Shown here piece after piece: positions 4,962 to 12,677 of a DNA stretch of 44,716 nt; the first letter of the stretch is position 1, and every line of letters begins with the position of its first letter. The notes beneath the pieces were generated by a model that did not search any database, had not been told where the DNA came from, and saw only the letters and a program-made list of their open reading frames with translations. The position numbers were made by a program, and so were the translations under genes. The stretch comes from a virus: IMG/VR virus record IMGVR_UViG_3300005935_000028, positions 1-44,716 of that record; one strand, written 5' to 3'.

Positions 4962-5213
4962 ATGATTGATAGCACAATGGAAAAACTACTAGGTTCTAAT
5001 CAAGAGAGTATTAGAGATAAGTTAAAGAATGACAGAGAAGATATTGATGTACTAAAGTCTAAACAGGAATCAACTGAGAAGAAGATGAGTAGATGGGAAC
5101 GTGAATTACGTAAATTAATGGTTAAAAGGAAATTTTTGACATATACGACATATGGAGTGGGTCTAGCTTATATAATTCTTATTATAATACAATACGTAAA
5201 TCTCTATAAATAA
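4962..5213 (+). CDS. small coiled-coil membrane protein with TMxKLLG motif
   Basis: An 83-residue protein. The N-terminus (STMEKLLGSNQE) carries the TMxKLLG motif seen in at least six other proteins here. Residues 15-55 are strongly charged and heptad-like, and the C-terminal 25 residues (LTYTTYGVGLAYIILIIIQY) form one membrane helix. The layout suggests a tail-anchored protein with its coiled coil in the cytoplasm. A phage-encoded membrane tether or superinfection or lysis accessory is possible but unproven. Confidence 0.6.
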   Translation: MIDSTMEKLLGSNQESIRDKLKNDREDIDVLKSKQESTEKKMSRWERELRKLMVKRKFLTYTTYGVGLAYIILIIIQYVNLYK

Positions 5214-5214
5214 T

Positions 5215-5376
5215 ATGGCTCAAAAAGATTACAACAAAAGCAAAGCATACGTTCAGGACAACTATAGCTATTGTCAAGAGTGTGGCAAGCCAATTGAGAG
5301 TAATAAACTTCTTAAGAAGCTCTGCGTAGTCGGCAAAGGTAAGATGATTCTCTATGTCTGCCCTAGTTGCTGTTGA
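5215..5376 (+). CDS. small zinc-ribbon protein, 53 aa
   Basis: A 53-residue protein beginning MAQKDYNKSKAYV. It has CQEC (20-23) and a C-terminal CPSCC, the two halves of a small zinc ribbon. The start is supported by the TAATATG junction with the upstream gene. Function is not recognised; it is one of about ten Cys-pair mini-proteins in the window. Confidence 0.6.
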   Translation: MAQKDYNKSKAYVQDNYSYCQECGKPIESNKLLKKLCVVGKGKMILYVCPSCC

Positions 5377-5400
5377 TTTTAGCTCTCTTTGTGTTATTAT
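5373..5400 (+). promoter_or_regulatory. promoter, probably giving a leaderless transcript
   Basis: TTGATT (5373-5378), 16-bp spacer, TATTAT (5395-5400). The next ATG in frame is at 5411, where transcription should begin within a few nucleotides. Confidence 0.45.
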
Positions 5401-5410
5401 AAGCTTAGTT

Positions 5411-5701
5411 ATGACATACCAAACTAACTTACTATCGTTAGCATCATACCTATATACAAAGGAGGATGTTAAATTTATTGGATTAGATAAAAGCGATCCT
5501 ACTCAGATATTCTTTAAATTTGAACCGCTAGAAGTTGCTGAAAGTATCTGTGATGAATACTTTTCAGGTGATGGTCTAGCGAACCCGCTTGAATTATTTA
5601 AAAACTATAAAGTATTAAAAGATATGGTGTTTGAGGTTAAGCGTAGCCTCAGACGAACATACGATATAATTGACAGATCAATACCGCCGCAGAGAACATA
5701 A
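5411..5701 (+). CDS. DUF5659-like protein
   Basis: A 96-residue protein. MTYQTNLLSLASYLYTKE followed by an IFFKF strand and a later ESICDEYFSG helix resembles the DUF5659 family of small phage and bacterial proteins with unknown role. An upstream ATG at 5354 is also in frame, but it would overlap the previous gene and I see no Shine-Dalgarno site there. The promoter just before 5411 favours the later start. It is followed by a 260-nt non-coding region with strong secondary structure. Confidence 0.5.
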   Translation: MTYQTNLLSLASYLYTKEDVKFIGLDKSDPTQIFFKFEPLEVAESICDEYFSGDGLANPLELFKNYKVLKDMVFEVKRSLRRTYDIIDRSIPPQRT

Positions 5702-5702
5702 G

Positions 5703-5960
5703 TGTAGTCTTAGGGCGGACTATAAATCCAGAAGACTTCGCCAAGGGGCTGATGTTATCTAGACAGCAATCTAGATTGGCGTGAGCAAGGTGTTTACCCC
5801 GACGGAATTGTCTGCCGTCGTTAAAAACAGATGGAAAAGGGCTGAAACGAATGTCCACATCGGCTATTAGATTAGCTATCTAAGATGCATGTAAGAGACG
5901 AGCAAACGTCGCACGTTTGAATTTAATAGCAAGTAACTCTAAGAGAACAAGGGGCCTCTC
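5703..5960 (+). ncRNA. unassigned structured RNA
   Basis: No protein frame fills this gap. It contains a possible pseudoknot near the 5' end (AGTCTT with AAGACT, and GGCG with CGCC, interleaved). Four hairpins follow: ATCTAGA-CAGCAA-TCTAGAT, GACGG...CCGTC, TTAGAT-TAGCT-ATCTAA and GACG-AGCAAA-CGTC. The first 40 nt resemble part of the tRNA-Tyr at 468 (TGTAGTCTT, then GCGGACT.TAAA.CC). The AGAGACGAGC stretch also occurs in the RNase P RNA at 2175, but the P4 sequences are missing. It could be a new phage RNA, a tRNA-derived relic or a leader of the downstream gene. Confidence 0.4.
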
Positions 5961-6476
5961 GTGGCGCAACCAAGCTATATGAAATTACAAGACTATAGTA
6001 AAAAATTAAATATAGATGGGGTAGAATTTATAGATTTAAAACTATTCCCAGATGAAGGTGGAGATTTTACCGAATTAGGTCGCATCCAAAAGAGTGGCAG
6101 TCTGAATTATTTTGATGACTTTAAAGTAAAGCAGATTAACTACTCAGTAATGCAACCCAATACTGTAAAGGCTTTTCACTTCCACGAGAAACAAGATGAT
6201 GTTTGGTTTGTTCCCCCAAGTTCTAGATTATTAGTAGGATTAAAAGATTTAAGATCAGGTTCTCCCACACGCTATTTAGTGATGAGATTTGTGATGGGCG
6301 GACATAAGAATCAGTTATTAAGAATTCCCAAAGGTGTTATGCATGGTTGTGCTAATTTATATCCGAAACCGTCGACGCTTATTTATTTTGTAGATAAGCA
6401 CTTTGATCCAAAAGATGAGTTTAGATTAGATCCAAATTTATTAGGTAGAAGCTTTTGGTCAATTAAGAAAGGATAA
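5961..6476 (+). CDS. RmlC-like cupin (dTDP-sugar epimerase family)
   Basis: A 171-residue cupin. The double-stranded beta-helix shows as KAFHFHEKQDDVWFV and later IPKGVMHGCANLY, as in dTDP-4-dehydrorhamnose 3,5-epimerases. These act on the nucleotide sugar made by RmlA and RmlB. The HFHEKQ and PKGVxHG segments hold the usual active-site His positions. The RmlA-like gene is at 11961, so the pair may belong to one pathway although they are 5 kb apart. A GTG start with AAGG 8 nt upstream is used; ATG at 5979 is an alternative. It could also be a sugar isomerase or ketoisomerase of the same fold. Confidence 0.7.
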   Translation: MAQPSYMKLQDYSKKLNIDGVEFIDLKLFPDEGGDFTELGRIQKSGSLNYFDDFKVKQINYSVMQPNTVKAFHFHEKQDDVWFVPPSSRLLVGLKDLRSGSPTRYLVMRFVMGGHKNQLLRIPKGVMHGCANLYPKPSTLIYFVDKHFDPKDEFRLDPNLLGRSFWSIKKG

Positions 6477-6477
6477 T

Positions 6478-7566
6478 ATGTCTACTCTTGAAAAAAGAAA
6501 TATTGCTATTGAAAAACGAGCCGATCGTGCTTTTGCCTTAGAAAAGGAGTTAATAGCCAAGAAAGAGGACATTAATTTGACCTTTCTAGATATTGGTAAG
6601 ATTTTATTCGAGATCAGAGAAGATAGACTCCATGTTGAATTAGGGTTTGAGAACATTACTGATTGGTTTTCTACTCTAGGGATTTCAGTCAGGATGGCGT
6701 GGTATCTAATTTCGATTCACGAGTTTTTTGTAGTAAAGAAGAAAGTGAAGACATCTTCACTTAAGAAGATAGATGTTACTAAGTTATTTGATATCCTTGC
6801 TATTGTTAAGAAGAAACCTAACACAACTAACGAGTGGCTCGACAAGGCTAGAGAACTAAGAACAATTGATTTACGCAAAGAGCTGAAAGAAGAAAGATTA
6901 AAATTACAACAGCAAGTAATAGATGAGCCATTAAAGACTGATATCCAGACTGATGTTGGCGATAGTGTTGGTAATAACTCGATCATATTAGGCTCGAATG
7001 CGAGTGTTTTGAATAAAATTGCCGATAACTCTATTGATGCGATGATTTTCGCTCCACCGACTATTCCAGATGAAGATGCGATTACGGTTTTCTCAGATAA
7101 GATTAAGAAATCTGGTCAAATTTTAGTATTTGTCGACCATCGTAACTGTAGGGAATATTTAGAGAGCTTAAGGGAGAAAGGATTCTCTAAAGTTAGAATC
7201 TTAGTCTGGAAAAAACCAAATTTCTCAAAGCCAGCCAATATTAATAGCCTCAGTTTTCAACACGAACTAATTTTATGTGGCTCAAGAGATAAGCTTATAT
7301 ATAATCTAAACGAAATCCGTGGCGATGTTTGGGAATATGATTCTAAATCAGTATACGGGCATGATAGAGAAAAACCAGTAGCGTTATTGGAAGAATTGAT
7401 TGAGATGTCGACTAATGTAGGCGACTTAATTTTTAACCCTTTTTCTGGTTCAGGAGAGGTGTTATCAACTGCTAAAAGATTAAATCGTAAATTTATTGGA
7501 GTAGAACCAGACAAATATTGGCACAAGATGTGTCTCAAGAGAGTTGACGAAGTGAATAAACTGTGA
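6478..7566 (+). CDS. N4/N6 DNA methyltransferase-like protein with degenerate catalytic motif
   Basis: A 362-residue protein. The N-terminal 150 residues are helical and charged, like the DUF3102 or KorB-like extensions attached to phage methyltransferases. The C-terminal half has the beta-class amino-methyltransferase fold. The SAM-binding motif NPFSGSGEV (about 320-328) and FIGVEPD are good, but the catalytic [DNS]PP[YFW] is replaced by APPT (192-195). Loss of the acidic residue and the aromatic suggests little or no methylation activity; it may bind DNA or SAM, or pair with the intact enzyme at 12674. Confidence 0.7.
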   Translation: MSTLEKRNIAIEKRADRAFALEKELIAKKEDINLTFLDIGKILFEIREDRLHVELGFENITDWFSTLGISVRMAWYLISIHEFFVVKKKVKTSSLKKIDVTKLFDILAIVKKKPNTTNEWLDKARELRTIDLRKELKEERLKLQQQVIDEPLKTDIQTDVGDSVGNNSIILGSNASVLNKIADNSIDAMIFAPPTIPDEDAITVFSDKIKKSGQILVFVDHRNCREYLESLREKGFSKVRILVWKKPNFSKPANINSLSFQHELILCGSRDKLIYNLNEIRGDVWEYDSKSVYGHDREKPVALLEELIEMSTNVGDLIFNPFSGSGEVLSTAKRLNRKFIGVEPDKYWHKMCLKRVDEVNKL

Positions 7567-7572
7567 TATTAT
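7544..7572 (+). promoter_or_regulatory. sigma-70-type promoter
   Basis: TTGACG (7544-7549), 17-bp spacer, TATTAT (7567-7572). It overlaps the end of the methyltransferase-like gene and reads into the gene at 7593. Confidence 0.5.
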
Positions 7573-7592
7573 AAGTAACTATAAGATATAAT

Positions 7593-8216
7593 ATGCAGAC
7601 TTCAAAATACAATACCGCTTTTAGTCAAAAACAGGTTGACGTATTTAAGTCTTTTGAAAAAAGACTAAAACCATGGATGGACAAGTTTTATAAGGGATTA
7701 GGCTATGAGGTTATTAGTAGATACACTAAAGATGGCGAGGTCGGTAGGGATTTATTTTTAGGGAGAGATGGTAGAAAGATTAAAATAGAGGAAAAGTTTC
7801 GCACTCATGTCTGGAATGATTTCTTGATTGAGATATTACAGGATGTTTTGCCACCTATGAGTGGATACAAACTTGGTTGGTTTTATCATTGTAAATCAGA
7901 ACAAGTAATTAATGTTTTTTGTGAATCAGTTGATGCTGAAGAACCTAAAAAGATTTATGCTGTCGACATGTCTAAATTAAAACAGCAGTTTCCGATATTG
8001 ATTAGTCCAAAAGTAGCTATGGAAGAAGCAGAGCGTACAGGCGATGGGCTAACACAACGAGATGTTACATGGTTTAGAAAAAATATGAGGGGTTACGACT
8101 CTAGTCCATCTAAACATAAATTTGTTGTTAGTGCTAAAGGGAAAGGATTATCTTTATCTGTTTGTATTCCATGGTCAACTCTTATAACTAAGGGAATAGC
8201 AAAGGAACTTTTATGA
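7593..8216 (+). CDS. possible PD-(D/E)xK-type nuclease
   Basis: A 207-residue protein. Residues about 48-70 (EVGRDLFLGRDGRKIKIEEKF) place an Asp about 15 residues before an E-E-K on adjacent strands, the pattern of the PD-(D/E)xK nuclease core, and an alpha helix precedes it. This assignment is tentative. The C-terminal region (VVSAKGKGLSLSVCIP) looks like a closing beta sheet. It lies downstream of the methyltransferase-like gene and has its own promoter. No Shine-Dalgarno site is evident. Confidence 0.45.
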   Translation: MQTSKYNTAFSQKQVDVFKSFEKRLKPWMDKFYKGLGYEVISRYTKDGEVGRDLFLGRDGRKIKIEEKFRTHVWNDFLIEILQDVLPPMSGYKLGWFYHCKSEQVINVFCESVDAEEPKKIYAVDMSKLKQQFPILISPKVAMEEAERTGDGLTQRDVTWFRKNMRGYDSSPSKHKFVVSAKGKGLSLSVCIPWSTLITKGIAKELL

Positions 8217-8398
8217 TTGATAGATGGTTTAAAACTTTATTGATGAACACTATTTGTCTATGTGCGAAGGGTTTATTCAAATACGTGGCAATCTATGTTC
8301 CAGATAAGGAAAAGGACAACGTTGAAGCAGTTGTATTCGGCAATGATGAGAAGTACATTGAACATATGTGTAAATATAAAGGAGCAAAGAAATCATGA
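8213..8398 (+). CDS. hypothetical protein, 61 aa
   Basis: A 61-residue protein with a moderately hydrophobic N-terminal half (TLLMNTICLCAKGLFKYVAIY) and a charged C-terminus. Not recognised. It has 4-bp ATGA overlaps on both sides, so it is part of a coupled run from 7593 to 8631. Confidence 0.5.
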   Translation: MIDRWFKTLLMNTICLCAKGLFKYVAIYVPDKEKDNVEAVVFGNDEKYIEHMCKYKGAKKS

Positions 8399-8631
8399 GA
8401 GTTTATAAGTATGTTTGCGATGGATGTAAAAAAGCCCTGAGTGACCCATCTGAGAACATAGCAATTAGTCATATTGTTCTGGATCTGAAAGAGTGGGGAT
8501 GGGTAGACCCAAAAGAATCTAACAAGTGGAAGTTCAGAAGTAAACTTGCCCCTACTGTGCTTCACTTTTGTAATCAAGACTGTATTAAAAAGTTTTTCAT
8601 GAAGAAGAAGTTTGAGGAGTTCATAAAGTGA
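8395..8631 (+). CDS. small zinc-finger protein, 78 aa
   Basis: A 78-residue protein with CDGC at residues 8-11 and HFCNQDC near residue 60, a likely split zinc site. This CxxC...CNxxC pattern occurs in small phage and bacterial zinc-binding proteins that often have no known role. AAGGAG 11 nt upstream supports the start, and ATGA-type overlaps couple it to both neighbours. Confidence 0.55.
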   Translation: MRVYKYVCDGCKKALSDPSENIAISHIVLDLKEWGWVDPKESNKWKFRSKLAPTVLHFCNQDCIKKFFMKKKFEEFIK

Positions 8632-9044
8632 AAACAAAAAACGAACAAGAATTAGTTGAGTTAAGGAGTAAAAGAGTGAAGAAACTTAAGTGTTGGAATC
8701 CAAATCTTAAGGAATTTAATGACTTTATGCTTAAGATTTGGATTAAAGTGATAAACGAGAAAAAAAATACTAGAGATCTAGCTCGCAAGATACGTGTTTT
8801 AGTAAAGCAGGGTGATGAAACGAAACACTATATGGGTATGGATTGGTGTTTTGGTAGATTTATAGGGAAGCCAAAGGCTGATATGGCCTTGATTCTAGTT
8901 TACAGACTTGATGTTATGGCTGTTAATTTATGGCAGAAGGATTTGATTAAAGAACATCTCTATTATATTCTCAAGCATGAATTAAGTCATTACCTTGGTA
9001 TGACTCATGGTAAGCCAGGAAAAAGTAAAAGTTACTTATCTTAA
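8628..9044 (+). CDS. small metzincin-like zinc metalloprotease
   Basis: A 138-residue protein. The C-terminal segment HELSHYLGMTH (about residues 118-128) matches the metzincin consensus HExxHxxGxxH, with three zinc-binding His, the catalytic Glu and the conserved Gly. The preceding helix (LIKEHLYYIL) packs as in minimal metallopeptidases. It begins with a GTG start 4 bp inside the previous gene. No signal peptide is seen, so it would act inside the cell. SprT-like activity is an alternative, though those lack the third His. Confidence 0.6.
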   Translation: MKTKNEQELVELRSKRVKKLKCWNPNLKEFNDFMLKIWIKVINEKKNTRDLARKIRVLVKQGDETKHYMGMDWCFGRFIGKPKADMALILVYRLDVMAVNLWQKDLIKEHLYYILKHELSHYLGMTHGKPGKSKSYLS

Positions 9045-9045
9045 T

Positions 9046-9366
9046 ATGAAATTTATCTGTGTTGATTGTGGCTATACGTTTAAAGGTAAAAAAGACAGAG
9101 CTTGGTATGAATGTCCAAAGTGTAAGGGTAGTGCTTGGTGGGAAGGTTCATCTAAATTTACTGGTGCACCTCATGTAAAGAAGTATAAAGAACCAGTAGC
9201 TTTTGGTCATGATAAAAAAACTGGTCAACCAATAGCAATTGATAAGAAGGGTAAAAGATTTGATCCATCAGAAACGAGATATAATTTGAATCGCGACCCG
9301 AAGGGTTGGAAGGCTGTTGGCAAAAAGATCAGAGATAAAGATCAATCTGGGGAAGACAATATTTGA
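9046..9366 (+). CDS. zinc-ribbon protein, 106 aa
   Basis: A 106-residue protein that starts MKFICVDCGYTF. CVDC (5-8) and CPKC (about 24-27) form a rubredoxin-type zinc ribbon. A basic tail follows, rich in Lys, Gly and Asp, with no recognised domain. I chose the ATG at 9046 because it makes the TAATATG junction common here; a longer in-frame start at 9007 would overlap the protease gene. Confidence 0.6.
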   Translation: MKFICVDCGYTFKGKKDRAWYECPKCKGSAWWEGSSKFTGAPHVKKYKEPVAFGHDKKTGQPIAIDKKGKRFDPSETRYNLNRDPKGWKAVGKKIRDKDQSGEDNI

Positions 9367-9391
9367 CTTCTTGAGTAAACTATATTATAAT
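9363..9391 (+). promoter_or_regulatory. strong sigma-70-type promoter
   Basis: TTGACT (9363-9368), 17-bp spacer, TATAAT (9386-9391). It overlaps the stop codon of the preceding gene and drives the ATPase gene at 9429. Confidence 0.7.
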
Positions 9392-9428
9392 CACTTATAT
9401 ATAAAATAGATGAGATAAAGGAAATACT

Positions 9429-10427
9429 ATGTATCTTAACGAAGCCAAAAGCCATTTAGACAATCTCTTAAAGGATACTATTCCAGTTTTTGTATGGGGA
9501 CCGCCTGGTATTGGGAAGTCTAGTATTATAAAACAGATTTGTAGTGAGAAGGGTTGGCAGTTAGTCGATTTGCGTTTATCTCTATTAAACCCTGTTGATT
9601 TAAGGGGATTGCCATATCTAGGTAAAGATAAGAATACAGCAGTGTGGCTTAAGCCAGAATTTTTGCCCACTGAAGACAATGGTTGGAAGAAACAGGGAAT
9701 TTTATTTCTAGATGAGTTGAATACCGCACCTACATCAGTTCAGATTGCCGCCTACCAGTTACTTCTAGATAGACATATTGGAAATTACTTCTTTCCTAAG
9801 AAGTGGAGAATTATTGCCGCTGGGAACAGGGAAACAGATAAGGCTGCTGTGACTACAATGCCATCTCCACTTGCTAACAGATTAATACATATTAATGTTG
9901 ATGCTAATATAGAAGACTGGAAAAAGTGGGCAGTAGGTAAGATTGACGAGAGAATTATCGCTTTCTTGAACTACAGACCGAAACTGTTATCCCACTTACC
10001 AAAAGATGAGATTAAAGCTTATCCAACACCTCGTTCATGGGAGTTTGTATCAAGAACCCTTAAAAACTATTCTGATATAGATATGGCGGAGAAAGTAGTT
10101 GATGGAATTGTGGGGGAAGGTCCGTGTAAAGAATTTTATGCCTTTTTGGGTATCTATAAGGATTTACCAGATGTAGATGGAATATTGGCTGGGAAAGTTA
10201 CAAAAATCCCCAAGAAGACAGACGTACTATATGCTCTCGTTGGTGCTTTAACAACTAAATTAAGTGATGAAAATCTAGAGAACTTCATGAAATATGTGAT
10301 TAGATTACAACCAGAGTTTTCGACACTTGCTGTTAGAGATGCCGCACGAAGCGGGTGGGCAGAGAAAATTCAAGAGGGAAAATATTGGAATAAGTGGTCT
10401 AATAAATTTGGAAATTATCTAGATTAA
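9429..10427 (+). CDS. MoxR-type AAA+ ATPase
   Basis: A 332-residue AAA+ protein. Walker A is GPPGIGKSS (24-32), Walker B is ILFLDELNTA (91-100), and a sensor-1 Asn follows in AAGNRE. This is the MoxR family, whose members work with VWA-domain partners to remodel or mature protein complexes and metal centres. Such a partner is encoded two genes downstream. AAAGGA 6-7 nt before the ATG supports the start. Confidence 0.85.
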   Translation: MYLNEAKSHLDNLLKDTIPVFVWGPPGIGKSSIIKQICSEKGWQLVDLRLSLLNPVDLRGLPYLGKDKNTAVWLKPEFLPTEDNGWKKQGILFLDELNTAPTSVQIAAYQLLLDRHIGNYFFPKKWRIIAAGNRETDKAAVTTMPSPLANRLIHINVDANIEDWKKWAVGKIDERIIAFLNYRPKLLSHLPKDEIKAYPTPRSWEFVSRTLKNYSDIDMAEKVVDGIVGEGPCKEFYAFLGIYKDLPDVDGILAGKVTKIPKKTDVLYALVGALTTKLSDENLENFMKYVIRLQPEFSTLAVRDAARSGWAEKIQEGKYWNKWSNKFGNYLD

Positions 10428-10428
10428 T

Positions 10429-10554
10429 ATGAATTGGACATATTTTTTACTTGGTATATTACTAACTTGGATTGCCAGACATGAATATCTTTATAGAACG
10501 TTAGTCTTAATATTGTTGACTATTATTATTTCAATTATGATTGTAGGAACATAA
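10429..10554 (+). CDS. tiny membrane protein, 41 aa
   Basis: A 41-residue protein beginning MNWTYFLLGILLTWIARHEY. It has two hydrophobic stretches, residues 4-15 and 23-40, with a polar ARHEYLYR turn between. It lies between the MoxR and metallopeptidase-VWA genes, with a TAATATG junction before it, so it may anchor that pair at the membrane. Function is inferred only from context. Confidence 0.5.
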   Translation: MNWTYFLLGILLTWIARHEYLYRTLVLILLTIIISIMIVGT

Positions 10555-10555
10555 G

Positions 10556-11890
10556 ATGGGAAAAGCCAAGAAGAAGCAAGTCAAGAAAGAGGAGCAAGAC
10601 AGGGATGAAGTGGCTCGTAAAAAAGCAGAGGAGAAACTAATTAAGGCGAGAATCACTTTAACTAGAAAAGAGCCTTTTTTCGGAACACTATGCCTTCATA
10701 TGTCGATGGAGGAAAACTGGTGGGTGCCAACTGCGGGAACTGATGGAGATAAACTTTATTATAATTATAAGTTCATTAATAGTTTGTCAGATCATCATCT
10801 ACTGAGTGTTTTAATTCACGAAGTTATCCATGCCGCAATGGGGCATATTTGGCGAAGAAATAAGAGACATAAACATAAGTGGAATTTTGCCGCTGATTAC
10901 GCTACTAACTTAATTATTACAGATAACGGATACGAGCTTCCCCCAGGCTGTTTGTTTAGCCAAAAATACAGGAAGATGAACGCAGAGAAGATTTATAGCA
11001 AACTTCCTGATGTTAAAGTTGTTTGTCCTTTTTGTGGCAAGGAATTAAAAGAAATTGGGCAGGGTGGTAAAGGTAAAGAAAAAAAGGGTAAGGGCGGAAG
11101 TCCTAGTAAGGGTAAGGGCAAGGGTAAGGGCAAAGATAAGGGCAAAGGTAAAAAGAGTGGTAAGCAGAGACAAAAAGCTACTACAACAAGCCACAAGTGT
11201 TGTTCTAGCCATGCTTTTTGGGATAAACCAGGAGGGAAGAAACTATCTAAAAGGCAGATGAGGCGTTTACAACGTAAGTGGAGAGCTGCGATGGAAGACG
11301 CTGTATCTAAAAGTAAAGGAGAGACTCCTGCTGGTTTCAAGAGAATTGTCGAGGATTTGAAACCTAAAGAGAATTGGAGAAAGATTTTAGCTACTTACTT
11401 ATCTTCGTCAAAAACAGATTTTGACTTTATGAGACGTGACAGACGGACATTAGGTCAGCCTTTCTATCTTCCAGATTTAGGAAACGAGGACGAGTTAAAA
11501 AACGCTGTTTTTGTTCTAGATACTAGCGGAAGCATTAGTGAACGAGAACTGAATACTTTTGTAAGTGAAATTAAAGGATTGATGAAGTATTTCCCTAATT
11601 CTAAAGGTTGGGTTATGGATTGTGATGCTGAGGTTGGACAAATATTACCACTAGAAGATATAAAGAAAACAAAAAGGTTTTATGGAGGTGGAGGTACTTC
11701 CCATGTCCCTGTTTTCAGGGCAATAAAGAAAGAAGGCTGGCAGCCAAAAGTTGTTGTTTGTTTTACAGATTTGTGGACAGATTTTCCTAGAAATAAACCT
11801 AGCTATCCCGTCTTATGGTTAGTTCCTAAGAATAATTATGATAAAGACCGTAAAGTTCCTTTTGGTAGGGTAATAGTGATGCAATCTTAG
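10556..11890 (+). CDS. DUF2201-type metallopeptidase-VWA protein
   Basis: A 444-residue protein. The N-terminal domain has a zinc metallopeptidase motif HEVIH (88-92) with a later His (AAMGH), and the C-terminal domain has a VWA MIDAS motif DTSGS near residue 321. This layout is typical of the DUF2201/VWA-like family that pairs with MoxR ATPases. A low-complexity linker of about 40 residues, rich in Lys and Gly, lies near residues 165-205 after a CPFC pair. The likely role is to remodel or cleave a protein target together with the ATPase at 9429. Confidence 0.8.
   Translation: MGKAKKKQVKKEEQDRDEVARKKAEEKLIKARITLTRKEPFFGTLCLHMSMEENWWVPTAGTDGDKLYYNYKFINSLSDHHLLSVLIHEVIHAAMGHIWRRNKRHKHKWNFAADYATNLIITDNGYELPPGCLFSQKYRKMNAEKIYSKLPDVKVVCPFCGKELKEIGQGGKGKEKKGKGGSPSKGKGKGKGKDKGKGKKSGKQRQKATTTSHKCCSSHAFWDKPGGKKLSKRQMRRLQRKWRAAMEDAVSKSKGETPAGFKRIVEDLKPKENWRKILATYLSSSKTDFDFMRRDRRTLGQPFYLPDLGNEDELKNAVFVLDTSGSISERELNTFVSEIKGLMKYFPNSKGWVMDCDAEVGQILPLEDIKKTKRFYGGGGTSHVPVFRAIKKEGWQPKVVVCFTDLWTDFPRNKPSYPVLWLVPKNNYDKDRKVPFGRVIVMQS
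11055..11160 (+). repeat. Gly-Lys-coding short tandem repeat
   Basis: Units of GGTAAG or GGCAAG/A recur many times and encode Gly-Lys dipeptides in the linker of the metallopeptidase-VWA protein. Slippage at such a tract could vary linker length between relatives. Confidence 0.7.
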
Positions 11891-11895
11891 TCTAT

Positions 11896-11923
11896 TTGAA
11901 ATCTTTGGGTTTTGTGGTATATT
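11896..11923 (+). promoter_or_regulatory. sigma-70-type promoter
   Basis: TTGAAA (11896-11901), 16-bp spacer, TATATT (11918-11923). It is the only clear promoter before the first gene of the glycan island. Confidence 0.5.
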
Positions 11924-11960
11924 GTATTTGTATATATAACAAATAGATAAGGAGACATCT

Positions 11961-12677
11961 ATGCGCGGTGTGATTTGTGCGGGTGGTCTTGGAACCCGTC
12001 TTTATCCTCTTACTCACATTACTAACAAACACTTACTTCCTGTGTACGATAAGCCGATGATATATCATCCAATCGAAACGTTGGTAAAAGCGGGGATTGA
12101 TGAGGTAGCGATTATTGCTTCTGGTCCACACGTAGGTCACTTTATTAGAGCTATTAAAAGTGGCTCTGAGCTAGGACTTCGTAGAATTGAATATCTTTAT
12201 CAGGAGAGTCCATCAGGAGGGATTGCAGATGCATTGAGTATGTCTGAGAATTTTGCTGACGATGGTAATATAACTGTAATTTTAGGGGATAACTGTACCG
12301 ATGCTGATATCTCCAAATCAGTCAAGAATTTCAAAGATGGGGCAGTAGTCTTTCTAAAACAGGTTTCTGATCCAAAAAGGTTTGGAGTACCAGTCTTTAA
12401 TGAAGATAACGACATAGTAGAAATACAAGAAAAACCACGAAAACCTAAGAGTGATTTAGCTGTTACTGGTCTTTATATTTATGATAATACTATTTGGGAT
12501 AAAATCAGACAATGTAAACCGTCAAAGCGTGGTCAGTTAGAAATTACTGATGTGAATAATTTATACGTTAAAGAAGGTAAACTTAGTTGGTCTGAGCTTG
12601 ATGGTTTCTGGAGAGATGCTGGAACGTTTGACGCTTTGTATGAGGTTGGTAGTTATTGGAATCTTAAAAAAAGATGA
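11961..12677 (+). CDS. rmlA: RmlA-like sugar-1-phosphate nucleotidyltransferase
   Basis: A 238-residue enzyme. It joins dTTP to glucose-1-phosphate to make dTDP-glucose, the entry point of deoxysugar pathways. The nucleotide-binding signature GGLGTRLYP (8-16) is followed by the KHLLPVYDKPM loop, and LGDN and FWRDAG are also family hallmarks. At 238 residues it is the shorter form (classical RmlA is about 290). AAGGAG lies 8 nt before the start. No rmlB is visible in the window, so the final sugar is not predictable. A related sugar nucleotidyltransferase with another base is possible. Confidence 0.82.
   Translation: MRGVICAGGLGTRLYPLTHITNKHLLPVYDKPMIYHPIETLVKAGIDEVAIIASGPHVGHFIRAIKSGSELGLRRIEYLYQESPSGGIADALSMSENFADDGNITVILGDNCTDADISKSVKNFKDGAVVFLKQVSDPKRFGVPVFNEDNDIVEIQEKPRKPKSDLAVTGLYIYDNTIWDKIRQCKPSKRGQLEITDVNNLYVKEGKLSWSELDGFWRDAGTFDALYEVGSYWNLKKR

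Noticed and set aside
5743-5790. Second tmRNA beginning GGGGCTGAT at 5745
   Set aside because: There is no 3' acceptor, T-arm or tag frame, and the tmRNA at 1474 is complete.
5703-5960. Second RNase P RNA or a group I intron
   Set aside because: The P4 sequences (GAGGAAAGTCC and ACAGAANNNGGCTTA) are absent, and no P7 pairing with the guanosine-binding site is recognised.
11055-11160. CRISPR-like repeat
   Set aside because: The repeat is a short Gly-Lys codon tract without spacers and lies inside an open reading frame.
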